Below are positions 1 to 10,743 of a stretch of 64,000 nucleotides of DNA, piece after piece. The first letter of the stretch is position 1. Every line of letters starts with the position of its first letter. The DNA is taken from positions 62,717,586 to 62,781,585 of the forward strand of contig CM055279.1 of NCBI GenBank assembly GCA_029237695.1, given 5' to 3'. The translations under genes and the position numbers were made by a program. The notes under the pieces were generated by a model. That model saw nothing but the letters and a program-made list of their open reading frames with translations. It was not told the origin of the DNA and made no database searches. The stretch comes from Conchocele bisecta (Eukaryota; Mollusca; Bivalvia; Lucinida; Thyasiridae).

Positions 1-117
1 GAAATAATGCTGATGCCAGTATAGCAAATATGGCTACTGTTATAGTGTACCAATTGATGGACTGAATGACAAATGACTGCAAGTTATTGTGCAATTTCAT
101 AGATCATGTAATAACTC

Positions 118-424
118 TGTTGAGACTGTACATTGATGACTAGTGTCGCGAATTTGCGAATAAGGACTTACTTCTTGTATTTACTTTGTTGAACATGTAT
201 GTTGGTCATTTCTTGAATTACTCCGACGGAGTTCTCCGTTTATAAGCTCCGTTTATAAATTATCTTACTTATACTCCGGTATACTCCGGTATTAAATGTT
301 ATCTGTAGTATTGTGTTAAAATAAAATAAAATATTGATTTCATAAATGTGTTATAATTAACCAACTAAGACGTCCAGTGTATGGATAATTAAATAAAATA
401 ACACAACAACGGATTTCCACTACA
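118..424 (+). mobile_element. Candidate 5' LTR of a BEL/Pao-like retrotransposon
   Basis: The segment begins TGTTGAG and ends CA just before a primer-binding-site-like sequence. It holds a TATAAATT box near 250 and A-rich AATAAA-type signals near 320. A gag-like ORF follows. No second LTR is in the window, so the left edge is a guess. Seen: TG...CA, PBS, downstream ORF. Inferred: LTR identity. Confidence 0.45.
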
Positions 425-429
425 TTGTA

Positions 430-447
430 TGGTGCCGGAACCCGGGA
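430..447 (+). other. tRNA primer-binding site (PBS)-like sequence
   Basis: TGGTGCCGGAACCCGGGA begins with TGG, as a PBS must to pair with a tRNA CCA end, and lies five bases after the candidate LTR end. Similar sequences occur in BEL/Pao elements. The tRNA species was not determined. Confidence 0.5.
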
Positions 448-547
448 AGAGCTTAGGATCGATAAAAATTCAAGCTGTATAAGTGTTATAATTAATTACA
501 GTGTTTTCATCCACAAATAAATGGACTTATAATATTATCAACGTGTT

Positions 548-800
548 ATGATGGCTGAATTAAGATATACATGTATAAAGAGTGTGCGAACGAGATATCG
601 CAACGTTTTAGAAGATGAAATTAGAGATTGTGTTTCCCTTAAAAGTTGTGATATTGATGCAAACAACGAGCAAACTTTGGCCAACGTGAATAAGTGCATA
701 AATAAATTGGAAGAGTATCGTGAGAAGTTCAATCAAAAACATTATGTTCTGCTATTGGTGACACTGATGAGGATTTTCTTAAAGCCGTCCTGGAAGAAGA
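548..800 (+). pseudogene. gag-like N-terminal fragment of an LTR retrotransposon
   Basis: An ORF of about 85 residues starts about 100 bases after the primer-binding site. It is charged and helical, with a segment (KLEEYREKFN) typical of the coiled N-terminal region of BEL/Pao-type gag proteins. From about 750 the plausible acidic continuation (GDTDEDFLKAVLEED) is in another frame, so a frameshift is likely. The ORF then runs into a G-run and unrelated repeats near 808. No protease, reverse transcriptase or integrase follows. I read this as the broken 5' end of a retrotransposon; the family call is from general resemblance only. Confidence 0.45.
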
Positions 801-940
801 TCCACGCGGGGGGGGGGGGGCTGGGGGTGGGCGGGGGTTGTAATCCCTGAACCCCCCCCCTCCAGATCCACCACTGATTGTAGAACGTGCTGTATGTCTT
901 GTTTGTCTTGTACCCTATGCCTCCGCTTATGTTATATATT

Positions 941-1503
941 ACGGAGCCCCGCAGGGGACATGAATTTCATTGTATTAATTCGTTCCCACGAAATAACAAT
1001 TCATTCTGAGTCTCTCAATTTAAGAATTCGTTCCCTCGAATCAACAATTCGTTCCCACGATATAACAATTCGTTCCGACGAATTAACAATTCGTTCCCAC
1101 GAAATAACAGTTCGTTCCCTCGAATTGACAATTTGTTCCCCACGAAAAGACAATTCGTTCCCACGAAAAAACAATTATTTCCCTCAATTTAACAATTAAC
1201 ATAACCCCTGAACCCCCCTCCAGACCCCTGATTGTAGAACGTGCTGTATGTCTTGTTTCGCTCCCTCGAAATGACAGTTCGTTCCCTCGAATTAAAAATT
1301 TCGTTCCCACGATATAACAATTCGTTCCCACGAATTGATATGTCGTGGGAACGAATTGTTAAGTGGGAACGTATTGCTAAATTGAGGGAACGAATTGTTA
1401 ATTCGTGGGAACGAACTGTTAAATTGTGGAAACGAATTGTTATTTTGTGGGAACGAATTAATGACAAACAAATTATATGTCCCCTGCGGGGCTCAGTATC
1501 GTA
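941..1503. repeat. Foldback element made of ~21-bp minisatellite arms
   Basis: Units of the form ATTCGTTCCCACGAAATAAC repeat from about 975 to 1190 and 1255 to 1335, and the reverse complement (GGGAACGAATTGTTA) repeats from about 1345 to 1460. The outer ends are an inverted repeat: GAGCCCCGCAGGGGACAT at 944 and its complement near 1479-1496. A segment beginning CCCTGAACCCCCC and containing GATTGTAGAACGTGCTGTAT occurs twice (846-900 and 1206-1258), so part was duplicated. Confidence 0.75.
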
Positions 1504-1605
1504 TCTCCATTAAAGAGAAAGTGCGGAATTATGTTTAGAATTAACAATAATGACAAATGCTGCAGATCCCTATGCCTAATACAAGTTATGCCATTAAACC
1601 CATTA

Positions 1606-2799
1606 TATAGAGAATAGTAGCTTAGTGCCGTGAAGGGAAAAACATATCTGGCAAGGCTTAGGAAACGGTATGGGCGAGGCACTGCCGAGCCCATCCCGTC
1701 TCCGTGCCGCGCCAGATATGTTTTCCCATTCACGGCACTAACCTACTATTCTATTTATCCCGTCAACACTACAAATAGCTTTAAGATGCACAAATATAAC
1801 CCCAGCCGCATCTTCAAAATGAGAGGGGTTGGTAGCATTACCATGGTTACGGTCCCTATGGGGCACTCGGGTAACATGGTCCGTATAGGGGCACTAAAAT
1901 GGTCCAAATAGGGGCACTTATAAACATGTATTTGAAAGGCTTACATCGATATATAACACTGATTAGTATATACAGGAACCATTGTATGTGCTACAACAGG
2001 TGAGAAAAGTATCTTACGACATTTGTCACCATTGTAGTCCCAGATCAGCCTGCCTAAAAGTACTAGTGCGACATGTCATGTAAAGGCTCTCATCGAGTGG
2101 TATAACACTAAGTAGTATATAAGGGAACCATTGTATGTGTACCAACAATTATGAAGGAAGGATCTGACGGCATTTGTCACCAGCGTAGTCCCAGATCAGC
2201 CTGCGTAACAGCCCAGTCCAAGACAACTGTATCGTATTTATACTGTGTTATATGTGACGCATGCTGGTACCTGTTTGTATGATATTTAGATACGTTATAA
2301 GATGCGACTAGTTGTAACGTTACTGGGCCATATAGGGGCACTCGGGTAACATGGTCCGTATAGGGGCACTGAAATGGTCCAAATAGGGGCTCTTCTGTAC
2401 ATCTTCTATATCATACAAGATGCGACTGGTGGTAACGTTACTGGTCCCTATGGGGGCACTCGGGTAACATGATCCGTATAGGGGCACTAAAATGGTCCAA
2501 ATAGTGGCACTTCCTTACATATTCTATTGTATAGACATGATGCGACTGTTCCCCTGTATGTATGCGTGAAATACATGTTTATAAGTGCACCTACTTGGAC
2601 CATTTTAGTGCCCCTATACGGACCATGTTACCCGAGTGCCCCCATAGGGACCGTAACGTTACCAACCCTACTGTTCAAAATCGGAGAATCGACAGCCGCA
2701 AATATTCATTCGCATTGAATAGGTCGTATTGACAGGATATCAAAAAGTTTCACGGCACCGTGTTTCACGGCACATATGCACTGTGTTGGCTGGATAAAG
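1606..2799 (+). mobile_element. Palindromic MITE family A, copy 1 (split by element B)
   Basis: The left part reads GAGAATAGTAG...TTAGTGCCGTGAA, then a hairpin around AGCCCATCCCGT, then its inverse, then TTTATCCCGTCAACA. The right end (GATATCAAAAAGTTTCACGG...GTGTTGGCTGGATAAA) is over 800 bases away because element B is inserted at 1821. Uninterrupted copies of about 300 bp lie at 26304, 31185 and 36878. Confidence 0.8.
1821..2673 (+). mobile_element. hAT-like MITE family B, copy 1, with 8-bp target duplication
   Basis: 853 bp, starting GAGAGGGGTTGG and ending CCAACCCTACTG, with terminal inverted repeats of roughly 100 bp (GGTCCCTATGGGGGCACTCG...). It is flanked by TTCAAAAT on both sides (1813-1820 and 2674-2681). 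Eight-base duplications and CAG-type ends are features of the hAT superfamily. The interior holds further inverted segments and no transposase ORF. It sits inside element A. Confidence 0.85.
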
Positions 2800-2869
2800 C
2801 CTCAAAATACAATGAGGTTGGACAAAATTGCAACATTTAGTTTCTCAACTGTTTTCATGTCTTTCTTAT

Positions 2870-3700
2870 TAGATGGCCGCCATGAAATGAAGCAACAATA
2901 AAAGTAATAAAATCGGAACTAATCACGAAATCAGATGCAGTCAGTATATGAGGATGAATAACATAAATCTAACAAACATAGAGTAATATTAAATTGAATA
3001 CGCGTTGTAGGCAAGCCAGAATCCAAAATGACCGCCAAGATAGATGTAAAAAAACACGCTTTTGACAATTGACAATATTTTTGTTTGTAAAATTAAAAGA
3101 AAAATGCCACAAGTAGTTTCTAAATTGAATTTAGCTTAATGGTGTATTTACATTTCATGGAAATATGTCTGCCGAAATATAAATTGGTGAAACTTCCTAA
3201 AATAGGTGAAATCCATAATGGCCGCCATTGAAGTAAAACACAATCTCTATGTACATGACAGGTAAATATAATTTATAACGCAGACACAATGTTCATTTAT
3301 TTATATGTTAATGCTTAAGATAAATGCAAATTGATTTTAGTTAGATTTTTGAAAGTTATTATCAATCAAAGTTTAAGATGGCCGCCAAAATCTAGAAAGA
3401 AAACTTACCAATCGTATCAATGATATGTTTGCATTGTAAATAAAATAAACAAATCACAATATACCATAAAACGCAGGATATCTCTCAATCAAGATGGCTG
3501 CCATTGCAGCAAGTAGGAATAAAACCACGATGAACGATGTCAACCGTATTTATCAAATTTAATTCAAAGAATGGTGAACTGTTCATCGTGATATACATGT
3601 ATATATAAATGATAAATGCATGTTCAAATTAATGTGTTGGGTTTTTATTGATGTCCTAAATAATTCAAAATGGCCACCAAAATTGTTAAGAATACAAGCT
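2870..3700 (+). repeat. Irregular array around a repeated AAGATGGCCGCC motif
   Basis: A core of ATGGCCGCC or close variants occurs near 2873, 3026, 3217, 3377, 3492 and 3668, at spacings of about 115-190 bases, each followed by A-rich DNA. No ORF of interest. The core resembles a YY1-type site with one extra C. Confidence 0.6.
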
Positions 3701-3789
3701 TAGCCTCTGTAGTATGTCAAATTATGTATTAGTAGGCTGTGTAATTGTATCCATTAGGTCATCACTGTAACCATTTTTGATAGTAACTA

Positions 3790-4140
3790 TTGTCTGTTCC
3801 ATGTTTTGCGGCCGACAAACGTTTGGCTATTAAACACATTAAATCTAAAAAAATATTTAAAAGAAAGTACTTTTTTATCAATAACAAAAAAGTCACCCTC
3901 CCCAAAAAAATAATAAGATGAAATTCAATCAAATATTGATTCTATAGCGAAAAAAACTATTTTCCTATGGTGATTTAACATGGGGGCTAAAAATAGATTT
4001 TTTTTAAATATTTTTTTATTTTTCGACCGATTTTCAAAATCTAACTTTTGTTTTCTTAGTTACATCATTTTTAAGCTATCTCGTCAGGTTTCGGAGTCAA
4101 TTTCCAAATCTTTTCTTTTTTTGATCCTTCAGGATCCAAA
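3790..4140 (+). mobile_element. Palindromic element family K, partial copy 1
   Basis: It begins TGTCTGTTCCATGTTTTGCG and carries the family's internal blocks (TTTGGCTATTAAACACATT, TCAATAACAAAAAAGTCACC, ATTTAACATGGGGGCTAAAA). Other copies are at 29690, 41209, 60300 and 60930. Its internal TCAAATATTGAT and ATTTAACATGGGG blocks are shared with family J. Confidence 0.65.
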
Positions 4141-4720
4141 AAGTTTTCATCAATTAATCAAGTATGATTCAGGAAAGTGTACTCCACACTTTTGTATGAC
4201 ATTTATTAATTGATGTAATCCGAAACATGTTACAGTGTAACCTCTCTAAACCAGACACCCTGTGAGGCCCTCAGGGTGTCCGGTTTAGAGATGTGCCACC
4301 GAAACACAGACAAACGACTTCTTCAAGACACACGTGTTTTCTTTGTGATCATGAACAGATATTATCATCGGATATAAAGGGCAATAAACACGTCAAGCTA
4401 TCAAAATTAATCACAACTAACCTTTCCCTGTGTTCGGTTTACAGAGGTTCCACTGTATTATGTTTATCGATTTCTCTCAAGCATTTAACAAGGTATGGAG
4501 AATTGAACTATCATGGCTTCTCAAATGTTTTGAACGTTCGGGAATGTTTTGACTGCAAATAATAACTGTTGCAATGAAATTCAAAATGTAAACTGTTCCA
4601 CGTCGACATACACACATGATTCCTGGTGAATTCCCATTCAGATACATGCAGATGATACTGCATAAACAAGTGTTCGTCTTGTAACCGGCGCTAGCTTTCT
4701 AGACATAAACTGTGTTTATG
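4140..4720 (+). pseudogene. Non-LTR retrotransposon reverse transcriptase remnant
   Basis: At 4460-4552 the plus strand encodes MFIDFSQAFNKVWRIELSWL, which matches the palm motif of LINE reverse transcriptases (usually F-x-D-x-x-x-A-F-D-x-V). About 90 bases later, at 4636-4662, IQIHADDTA matches the catalytic ADD box. The two motifs are out of frame with each other and too close together, so the gene is truncated and broken. The same sequence recurs as two halves at 16255-16605 and 21466-21905. A pogo/Tigger-like MITE (4233-4455) abuts the first motif. No endonuclease domain is visible. Confidence 0.7.
4233..4455 (+). mobile_element. pogo/Tigger-like MITE family E, copy 1
   Basis: It begins CAGTGTAACCTCTCTAAACC and ends with the inverse (GGTTTACAGAGGTTCCACTG), with TA on each side (4231-4232, 4456-4457). 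Just inside the left end is a second hairpin, GACACCCTGTGAGG...CTCAGGGTGTC. TA duplications and CAGTG ends are typical of Tc1/mariner-pogo elements. There is no transposase. Confidence 0.8.
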
Positions 4721-5720
4721 GGATAGCTCTAAGTAGAGCTGGTGAGTTGCACCTCGCAATGAAACCAGTGCATGTTTCGACGTAAAACTGCTTTATTGTA
4801 TAACAATTGACACTATAGTTCGCGTAGAAGATGAAGCACGTTTCAAAACGAGTTCGGCGTTTACTTATTGTTATACAGTGAAACCTCTCTAAACTGGACA
4901 CCAAGAAATCACCTGGGATCTTATTTTGATGAGTTTCCTTGTCATTTATCTGAGGTGATAATGTACATTCGCCATTGCAGAGCACACATCTATGGCTCAG
5001 AATGATCATGTCTGATTTACAGTGAAACCTCTCTAAGCCGGACATCATGGGGACCTCCCAGAGTGTCCGATCACAGATGTGGTTGATCGAGACCGACTCT
5101 CCATATATGCCTATGGTGGCTGGACTTAGAAGGACTACCCCCGCGTATATCGGTGAGGTAGCTAGCTTGGTCGCCCAGATACGACGAGAGCCAATGTCGC
5201 TCATTGCGGAGGATACTACAAGCAATGGATGTCGCTTGTATGGCCGACAATAATAAATGACCTCTGCAATGATGTCGAACGTATACAGGCGGAACTAAAT
5301 CACAGATGTGGCTGAATAACGACGTGTTTCTAAACATAAAGATAACCGTCTCTAATTCATTGTTTGGCCACTCCAACTATGGAAATGATTCCGCACCTCA
5401 GGGAGTGCCACCAGGGCACCCTATTTGAAATGCCGTACTATACATATGTGGCTGGTGCTCAAACGAAGGAGTACGCTGCTGTTTAGAAAACCGGGGAGAG
5501 TGTGGTATTTATGGAAATACGTTCGACACTGAGACTGACACTGGGTTGCCTTAGCGTGAAGGATGTCAGAAGATGAGAAGACACTATCTCGCCCCTTCCC
5601 GTTACTGGACCCTTTGCACAATTAAGGACCACGAAGGAGATTTGACCAGCCATCTTGACCAGAAGAGAACTTTCACGAGAGCCATAAAACCTGCCCAATA
5701 GCGGCCATAAAGGTAGGCCT
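4721..5720. other. Repeat debris, no gene recognised
   Basis: 4620-5050 is a diverged copy of 21465-21905. Family E-type ends lie at 4876 (CAGTGAAACCTCTCTAAACT) and near 5020 (CAGTGAAACCTCTCTAAGCC). The overlapping ORFs on both strands at 4716-5376 follow these repeats and match nothing I recognise. 5400-5720 shows nothing supportable. Confidence 0.5.
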
Positions 5721-6394
5721 GTGATATCAACTTGTGATTTACAACACCATGTTTCAGGTTTTACAGTTTAAATGTTTTACGAGTTACAATACAAAATTGC
5801 TAAATTCTAAGTCGAAAAGGAAGAGATAATCCATGACCCGGGGGTCAAATCAAAATAAACTTTGTGCATCTACTCATCATATTAAGGAAGCTACATATCA
5901 AGTTTTAGGTATGTAGCTAGTATGGTTTAAAAGTTTTCCAACTTACAAGATTGGTGACGTATGTGTCTACGAGCCACATAAGGACCCTCTGAGAACTACG
6001 GAATAAGCCATATTTAGGTGGCTAATATAACTAACCCTATTCTTTACTAAGTCCATCCCTGTGGGGGCTAGCCACATATACCCTATATATTGATGCGGAC
6101 GGACAAGGGTAACATTAAAGGCCCCCTCCACTATCATGGTACCGGTGGGGCATACACAATATATGTAATGCTACAGGGTCTCAGATATGTGCAGAAAGTT
6201 ATGTAACATCTGTTAAAAATACTTCAGTTGTAGATTTGTATCTTATTCTGAACCCAAAAGGAAACATGTGTTGCCTGAAAAAATTGGATTTTGATAAAAT
6301 GTTTGTTTGTGATAACTAGTAGCTGTGCTAGTTTTGTGCAATTGAGCTAATTTAATTTTAATTTTCCTTTCTACACTACAGGCCTGTATAGTGG
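5721..6394. other. No feature recognised
   Basis: AT-rich sequence without ORFs over 60 codons. No repeat found elsewhere in the window was noticed here. Confidence 0.5.
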
Positions 6395-6605
6395 TATTGG
6401 CAAAAAGTGTAGATCCAGATGAGCCGGCTCGTGACGAGCCGTCTCATCAGGATCTGCACTTTTTGCAAGTAAATGTTCATATATTTGAGAACAAAAACAC
6501 CCCCTTTTCATAAATTGACTAGTCTGAAAATCATTTTGTGACGATTGGATTGGATTGGCTGCAAAATTAACATATCGAAATCCATTCCAGTTGCTTAGGG
6601 GTGGG
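6395..6605 (+). mobile_element. Repeat family G, copy 1
   Basis: The core is a palindrome: GTGTAGATCCAGATGAGCCG...CTCATCAGGATCTGCAC. It is followed by TTTGAGAACAAAAACACCCC, TAGTCTGAAAATCATTTTG and GCAAAATTAACATATCG. The same order occurs at 9655-9887, where the copy has TTAA on both sides, and the core recurs at 61205. Confidence 0.7.
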
Positions 6606-7384
6606 TGTCATCTTGTAAATTGAATGCAAATTGATGTTTTGTACAAGTTTACTGATTTCATAAATGCCAAGTTTCTTATGAAATCAGTCAACATGTTTAA
6701 TAAATCTCATATGAAATCATACACAAATGTTTGATTATTTTTATTGCATACATGTATGCACATCACAATACACCGAAGCTGTAAATGACCACCTAGCTTG
6801 TTTTCTGTGCGGGCCACATTTGTATATTTATTACACTAGTGTATTATGATTTGTATTGCACTGTGTTATTACACTATGTAGGCCTATTACTATGCAATAA
6901 ATTAGTTTACAAAATCTAAGTTGTGCACACGTTTGAACTAGCTCTATCAAACCGCAAACTAGTAAAAGTCTGTGACATACAGACTACGATGCGAGTATCT
7001 TTTGATATCAAGTTTATCAGGCAATGCTAGCAACCATATAGGAATTCCGAGGCTCGCTGTTTCCGAGACGAATCTGATAACCATGGTATCAATACACACT
7101 AGCATGGTATTCTGTATTCTATTTATCAGGTAACATTTTATGCTATAGAATGTGGAAATATGGCGCTGACTTCATTGAAAGGAACGCAGACTTGTTTACA
7201 TTGTGTCATTACACTGACGTCAATCGGTAAAATCATGTGACGCTGTTCGTCCAATGAAACATCAGATATCAATTAGTTGTATACAATATATTATTATCAG
7301 GTGAATGCATGATACGACATGATTTATCAGTAGGTACGTATTCGGCCAATACAAAACTGATAAATGATAATACACATGTACAGC
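6606..7384. other. Family C-type repeat remnant; otherwise nothing
   Basis: 7070-7200 carries TATTCTGTATTCTATTTATCAGG followed by a block ending in GACGTCAATC. Related blocks lie at 49200-49425 and 61800-62000. The rest of the stretch shows no gene. Confidence 0.5.
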
Positions 7385-7640
7385 TAAGGTAATTAAACTC
7401 CGGGTCAATAGGTTAGTACTAAATCCCATATATTACCTGTACAAGTATATGTTCAAGTACATGTGCAAATGGAGGGAAAATCCCAAGATCAGAACTGAAT
7501 ATTTACAGTAAAAAACCATATATTCAGTCCTGAGATCAGAATAATCCTGATCGGATGCCAGGTCCTATTCATACCAGAATCACTTGGCCCCTCCCGAAAG
7601 CAGTAGGATCAGTAATAATCTTGCTACTTTTCTAATGGGA
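7385..7640 (-). mobile_element. SINE/MITE-like family D, minus-oriented fragment
   Basis: It contains, reversed, the blocks seen at 28050-28390: GTACTAAATCCCATATATTA, ATATTCAGTCCTGAGATCAG, CCAGAATCACTTGGCCCCTC and AGCAGTAGGATCAGTAATAA. The family ends elsewhere in a CAAA tail. Confidence 0.65.
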
Positions 7641-7849
7641 AATAACCCAATTCAACTGACAGGTAACAAAAGAGCCCAAGATAAAAATATACCTGAGGGC
7701 CAAACCAGGCAAATCGTGATTCCTATAAGGAGGAACCCTTGCCGTTAATTTACGCCGTCACGTTCACCCGACCAAAAATCCACTCGAACAACATGTAATC
7801 TCACTCTACAACTTGCACTAATACATTACTGAGACACATATTTGTTGCT

Positions 7850-8055
7850 GCGACTCCAGAAATGGGTCTTAAGTGTTTTGCAACCAGTGTACATCCAGAT
7901 CAGCCTGTATATACGCACAGTCTGATCAGGATCTGCACTGTTTGCCTTTCCATCATTATATATCATTATCATGCAACAGGAGTGTGCTATTTGATCAAGA
8001 GCTACACTGGTCACAAAACCCATAAGTCTCATTTCTCCAGTCACAATTGATTCAC
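7850..8055. repeat. Dispersed GATCAGGATCTGCACTGTTT repeat
   Basis: The blocks CCAGTGTACATCCAGATCAG and TGATCAGGATCTGCACTGTT, plus GCAACAGGAGTGTGCTATTT, recur in rearranged form near 27660-27730, 52600-52750 and 54005-54150. It is a common dispersed element whose ends were not resolved. Confidence 0.55.
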
Positions 8056-8214
8056 CATAATAAAAATGGGGTTATCGAGTTTTTAACCTGTGTAGCTCCA
8101 GATCAGGTAGCAAACTCAAGTAGTTTAACATGGATCTTCTCTTTTTGTTAGCAGCATCAACATTAGATTTTCTTTACTCGTGTTTAACGGCCTTTCAACA
8201 GCTAAGGTCATTTT

Positions 8215-8375
8215 AGGCCTGGTTAGCGGGGTCAAATCCCATATGATACCGATTGTGATGGGGGATAAATGTACAGGTAATATATGGGATTTAGTACTAA
8301 ACCCATTGACCCGGCCTTAAATGACCTTAGCTGTTGATATGCCGTTAAGTCCCAACAAACAAACAAACATACATT
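8215..8375 (+). mobile_element. SINE-like 3' end with (CAAA) tail, family D
   Basis: ATATGGGATTTAGTACTAAA, then CATTGACCCGGCCTTAAATG, then GCCGTTAAGTCCCAACAAAC and more CAAA units. The same 3' end is at 28340-28458, and shorter versions are at 14130 and 15640. A short A-rich tandem tail suggests retroposition. Confidence 0.65.
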
Positions 8376-8481
8376 GCAACCTGTGTCTCCAAGCACTGAA
8401 GTCATACGTGACATGTATTTATGATGCGATTTGTAGAACTACCATGAGTGACGCGTATTGGTGAGGTAAATACTGTATTAA

Positions 8482-8717
8482 CTCTTTGCATGCTGGGAGA
8501 TTTGTGGGCTATAAATAGTTCGAAAATAGCAGATGACAATTCATTATATTTTCTTTTATTTCTCCGTATAAATGTCATGAATATGTCTTGGAATTTTATT
8601 AGAATTGTGTCCTCCGGACACAATTCTAATGAAATTTCAAGACATATTTACAGAGAGAAATAAAACATATACTCCTAATTCGTTTGGCGGATATTTTCGC
8701 CGCTAGCATGCAAAGAG
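8482..8717 (+). mobile_element. piggyBac-like palindromic MITE family O
   Basis: Flanked by TTAA at 8478-8481 and 8718-8721. The ends are CTCTTTGCATGCTGG and its inverse CTAGCATGCAAAGAG. The centre is a hairpin (AGAATTGTGTCCTCCGGACA CAATTCT). TTAA duplications and C-C/T-CTTTGC ends are characteristic of piggyBac-type elements. It shares its right TTAA with the next element. Confidence 0.8.
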
Positions 8718-8721
8718 TTAA

Positions 8722-9309
8722 ACAAGTACTTAGTGTGTTTATACACTTATTTAATTCCTATGAAAAAAAGAAGTTTGTGTCTGCTGATTGGTCATTCAGT
8801 AGGCACACAATGCTATTTATATGAAGTAAATAAGTGACTTTATAATTGTGTCACTATTCCAACAGTTCTCAAAATTATAAGTGCCCGCTATGCAGCTATA
8901 ATCCTTTAGTAATAGTTATTTTACTGATAGTGACGCGCGTTGGTATCCGGCTATTTTCATATACAAATAAGGAATGCTATATCTTTTAATTATTTATACT
9001 AATTAAATGCGTCACCTGAACTAAATAATATTTTCCACATATTATAAAGTGTGATCATTGCACATCCCAAAATAAATACAGATAATAAATTGTAATGTCC
9101 GTTAACATTTCAAGGAAACACGGTTATCGCCCCTGATATCAGTTCGGAAATTTACGTCAGATATAAAATGTATAATAATGCCAATCAATACGTGGGGTAA
9201 TGGTGAATGAATGTTTATGTTGCCAGAAAATGTCATATCTACATAATCATGATAATAGACAGAACTATCTGTCTTCCTATATTATAACCTACTGAGTGGG
9301 CACGTACCT
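8722..9309 (+). mobile_element. piggyBac-like MITE family N, copy 1
   Basis: The right end reads CTGAGTGGGCACGTACCT followed by TTAA (9310-9313), as in copies at 26609, 37475 and 46180. The left end has diverged (ACAAGTACTTAGTG in place of AGGTACATG) but begins at the TTAA of element O. Internal blocks such as GGAAACACGGTTATCGCCCC are shared by all copies. Confidence 0.75.
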
Positions 9310-9539
9310 TTAAATATCAGAATAAAATTGGGTATTATTTAAAGTGGCTTGTCTCGTTCATATCACAAAGTGTCTGTGCATTAAACAATGGTCACAGGAG
9401 ATGAACATAAGGAACACAGAGAATCTACACACATGTCCTGAATTAGAGTCCACGGTTTTACAGAGATATTCTGTTCTCAGAGCTCCAGATAAGCTTTGTG
9501 TCTAAATATTATTGTACCAACCTGATTTCAAATTAAATG

Positions 9540-10110
9540 CGTATTTTATTTTGACAAATGGATTACTGATTTTCTTCATTATTAAATAGGGCACAAATGA
9601 TCAAAATATAAAACAAATTGAACCATTCCTTTATTTGAATGTATTATTACTTAACACTTTGAACCCGAAAGCCCGCTATATCTGTTTATGCAAACAGTGT
9701 AGATCCAGATGAGCCGGCTCGTAACGAGCATGGTTATCTGCACTGTTTGAAAGTAATTTTCATATGTTTGAGAACAACAAATACCCCCTTTTTATAAATG
9801 GAATAGTCTGAAAATCATTTTGCGATGATTGGATTGGTTGCAAAATTAACATATCGCAGCCCATTCAATTAATTAGGGGGGAAAGGGTTAATATTCACTT
9901 AATAAACGTATACTGCACCACAGTTGACTATTTACTTAGTTGAACTGCAGTTTGCTTTTTACATTTTCAACTTTATTACAGTATTCCACTACTTAATTTA
10001 AAAATCAAAGCGTATTTTCACATTGCTGTGAGTATTTGTACACACACTGTTGATAATCAATGCGTATTCAGCTTGAATAAGCCAATACGCTCCTTATCTG
10101 GAGCGCTGTT
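9540..10110 (+). repeat. Dispersed duplication (partner at 13360-13635)
   Basis: Shared blocks include TGGATTACTGATTTTCTTC, TTTCACATTGCTGTGAGTAT and CAATGCGTATTCAGCTTGAA. The copy here is split by a TTAA-flanked family G element at 9655-9887. The partner copy lacks that element. Confidence 0.7.
9655..9887 (+). mobile_element. Repeat family G, copy 2, TTAA-flanked
   Basis: TTAA occurs at 9651-9654 and 9888-9891. The ends are CACTTTGAACCCG and GGGGGGAAAGGG, i.e. short C-CTTT-type inverted ends. The interior matches 6395-6605. It looks like a piggyBac-like non-autonomous element. Confidence 0.65.
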
Positions 10111-10681
10111 AAATGTTACAGTTCTACACTAAAGCCAATAACGGAAATGAAATTGAAAACATTAATTTACAATGTATTCAGCTATTTCTGACAAATATTA
10201 CAAAAACATCAATAATGCGACACGGGCATCCAACGTTGTAGCAAGGGAGGTAATTTTTGACCGAGGACACTGGACTAAGTCGTCCCCTATTCGTTTCGCA
10301 CACCAATCGGTATTTTCGTCATACGATGTTAGTTATGATCACTCCTGTGTTTTTATTACGTTAAAATAGAATACGACAAACATATGTAAACATATACCGT
10401 TCAAATGTGGCTACTTGTCAATAGGCGAATTTACCATAATTATTGGAGACGCGTTACCATAATACCATTGCTGTAAAGTCCTATGGCCCACGATGTCAAT
10501 ATATGTTACACCCGATTCCTATCTTTTTCAGTTCACATACGAACAGCAGCACAACTACCCGATGTGATGAACGCGTCCTATTATGGTACACGTTACGATA
10601 ATTGTTTTCTTCAGGAGATAATCCAAAATGCAACCAATCGCCTTTTGATAATTGAACCTCTCGGAAGTGATGTTGTGTAGT
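10111..10681. other. No gene recognised; upstream region of the zinc-finger array
   Basis: Short ORFs here resemble no family. No clear promoter elements are seen. GTTACCATAATACCATTGC-like short inverted repeats near 10428-10470 are the only local structure. Confidence 0.4.
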
Positions 10682-10743
10682 ATGGATCAAAACAGGAATC
10701 GACCACATAAATGCACCGCGTGTGACAAGACCTTCTTAAAATG

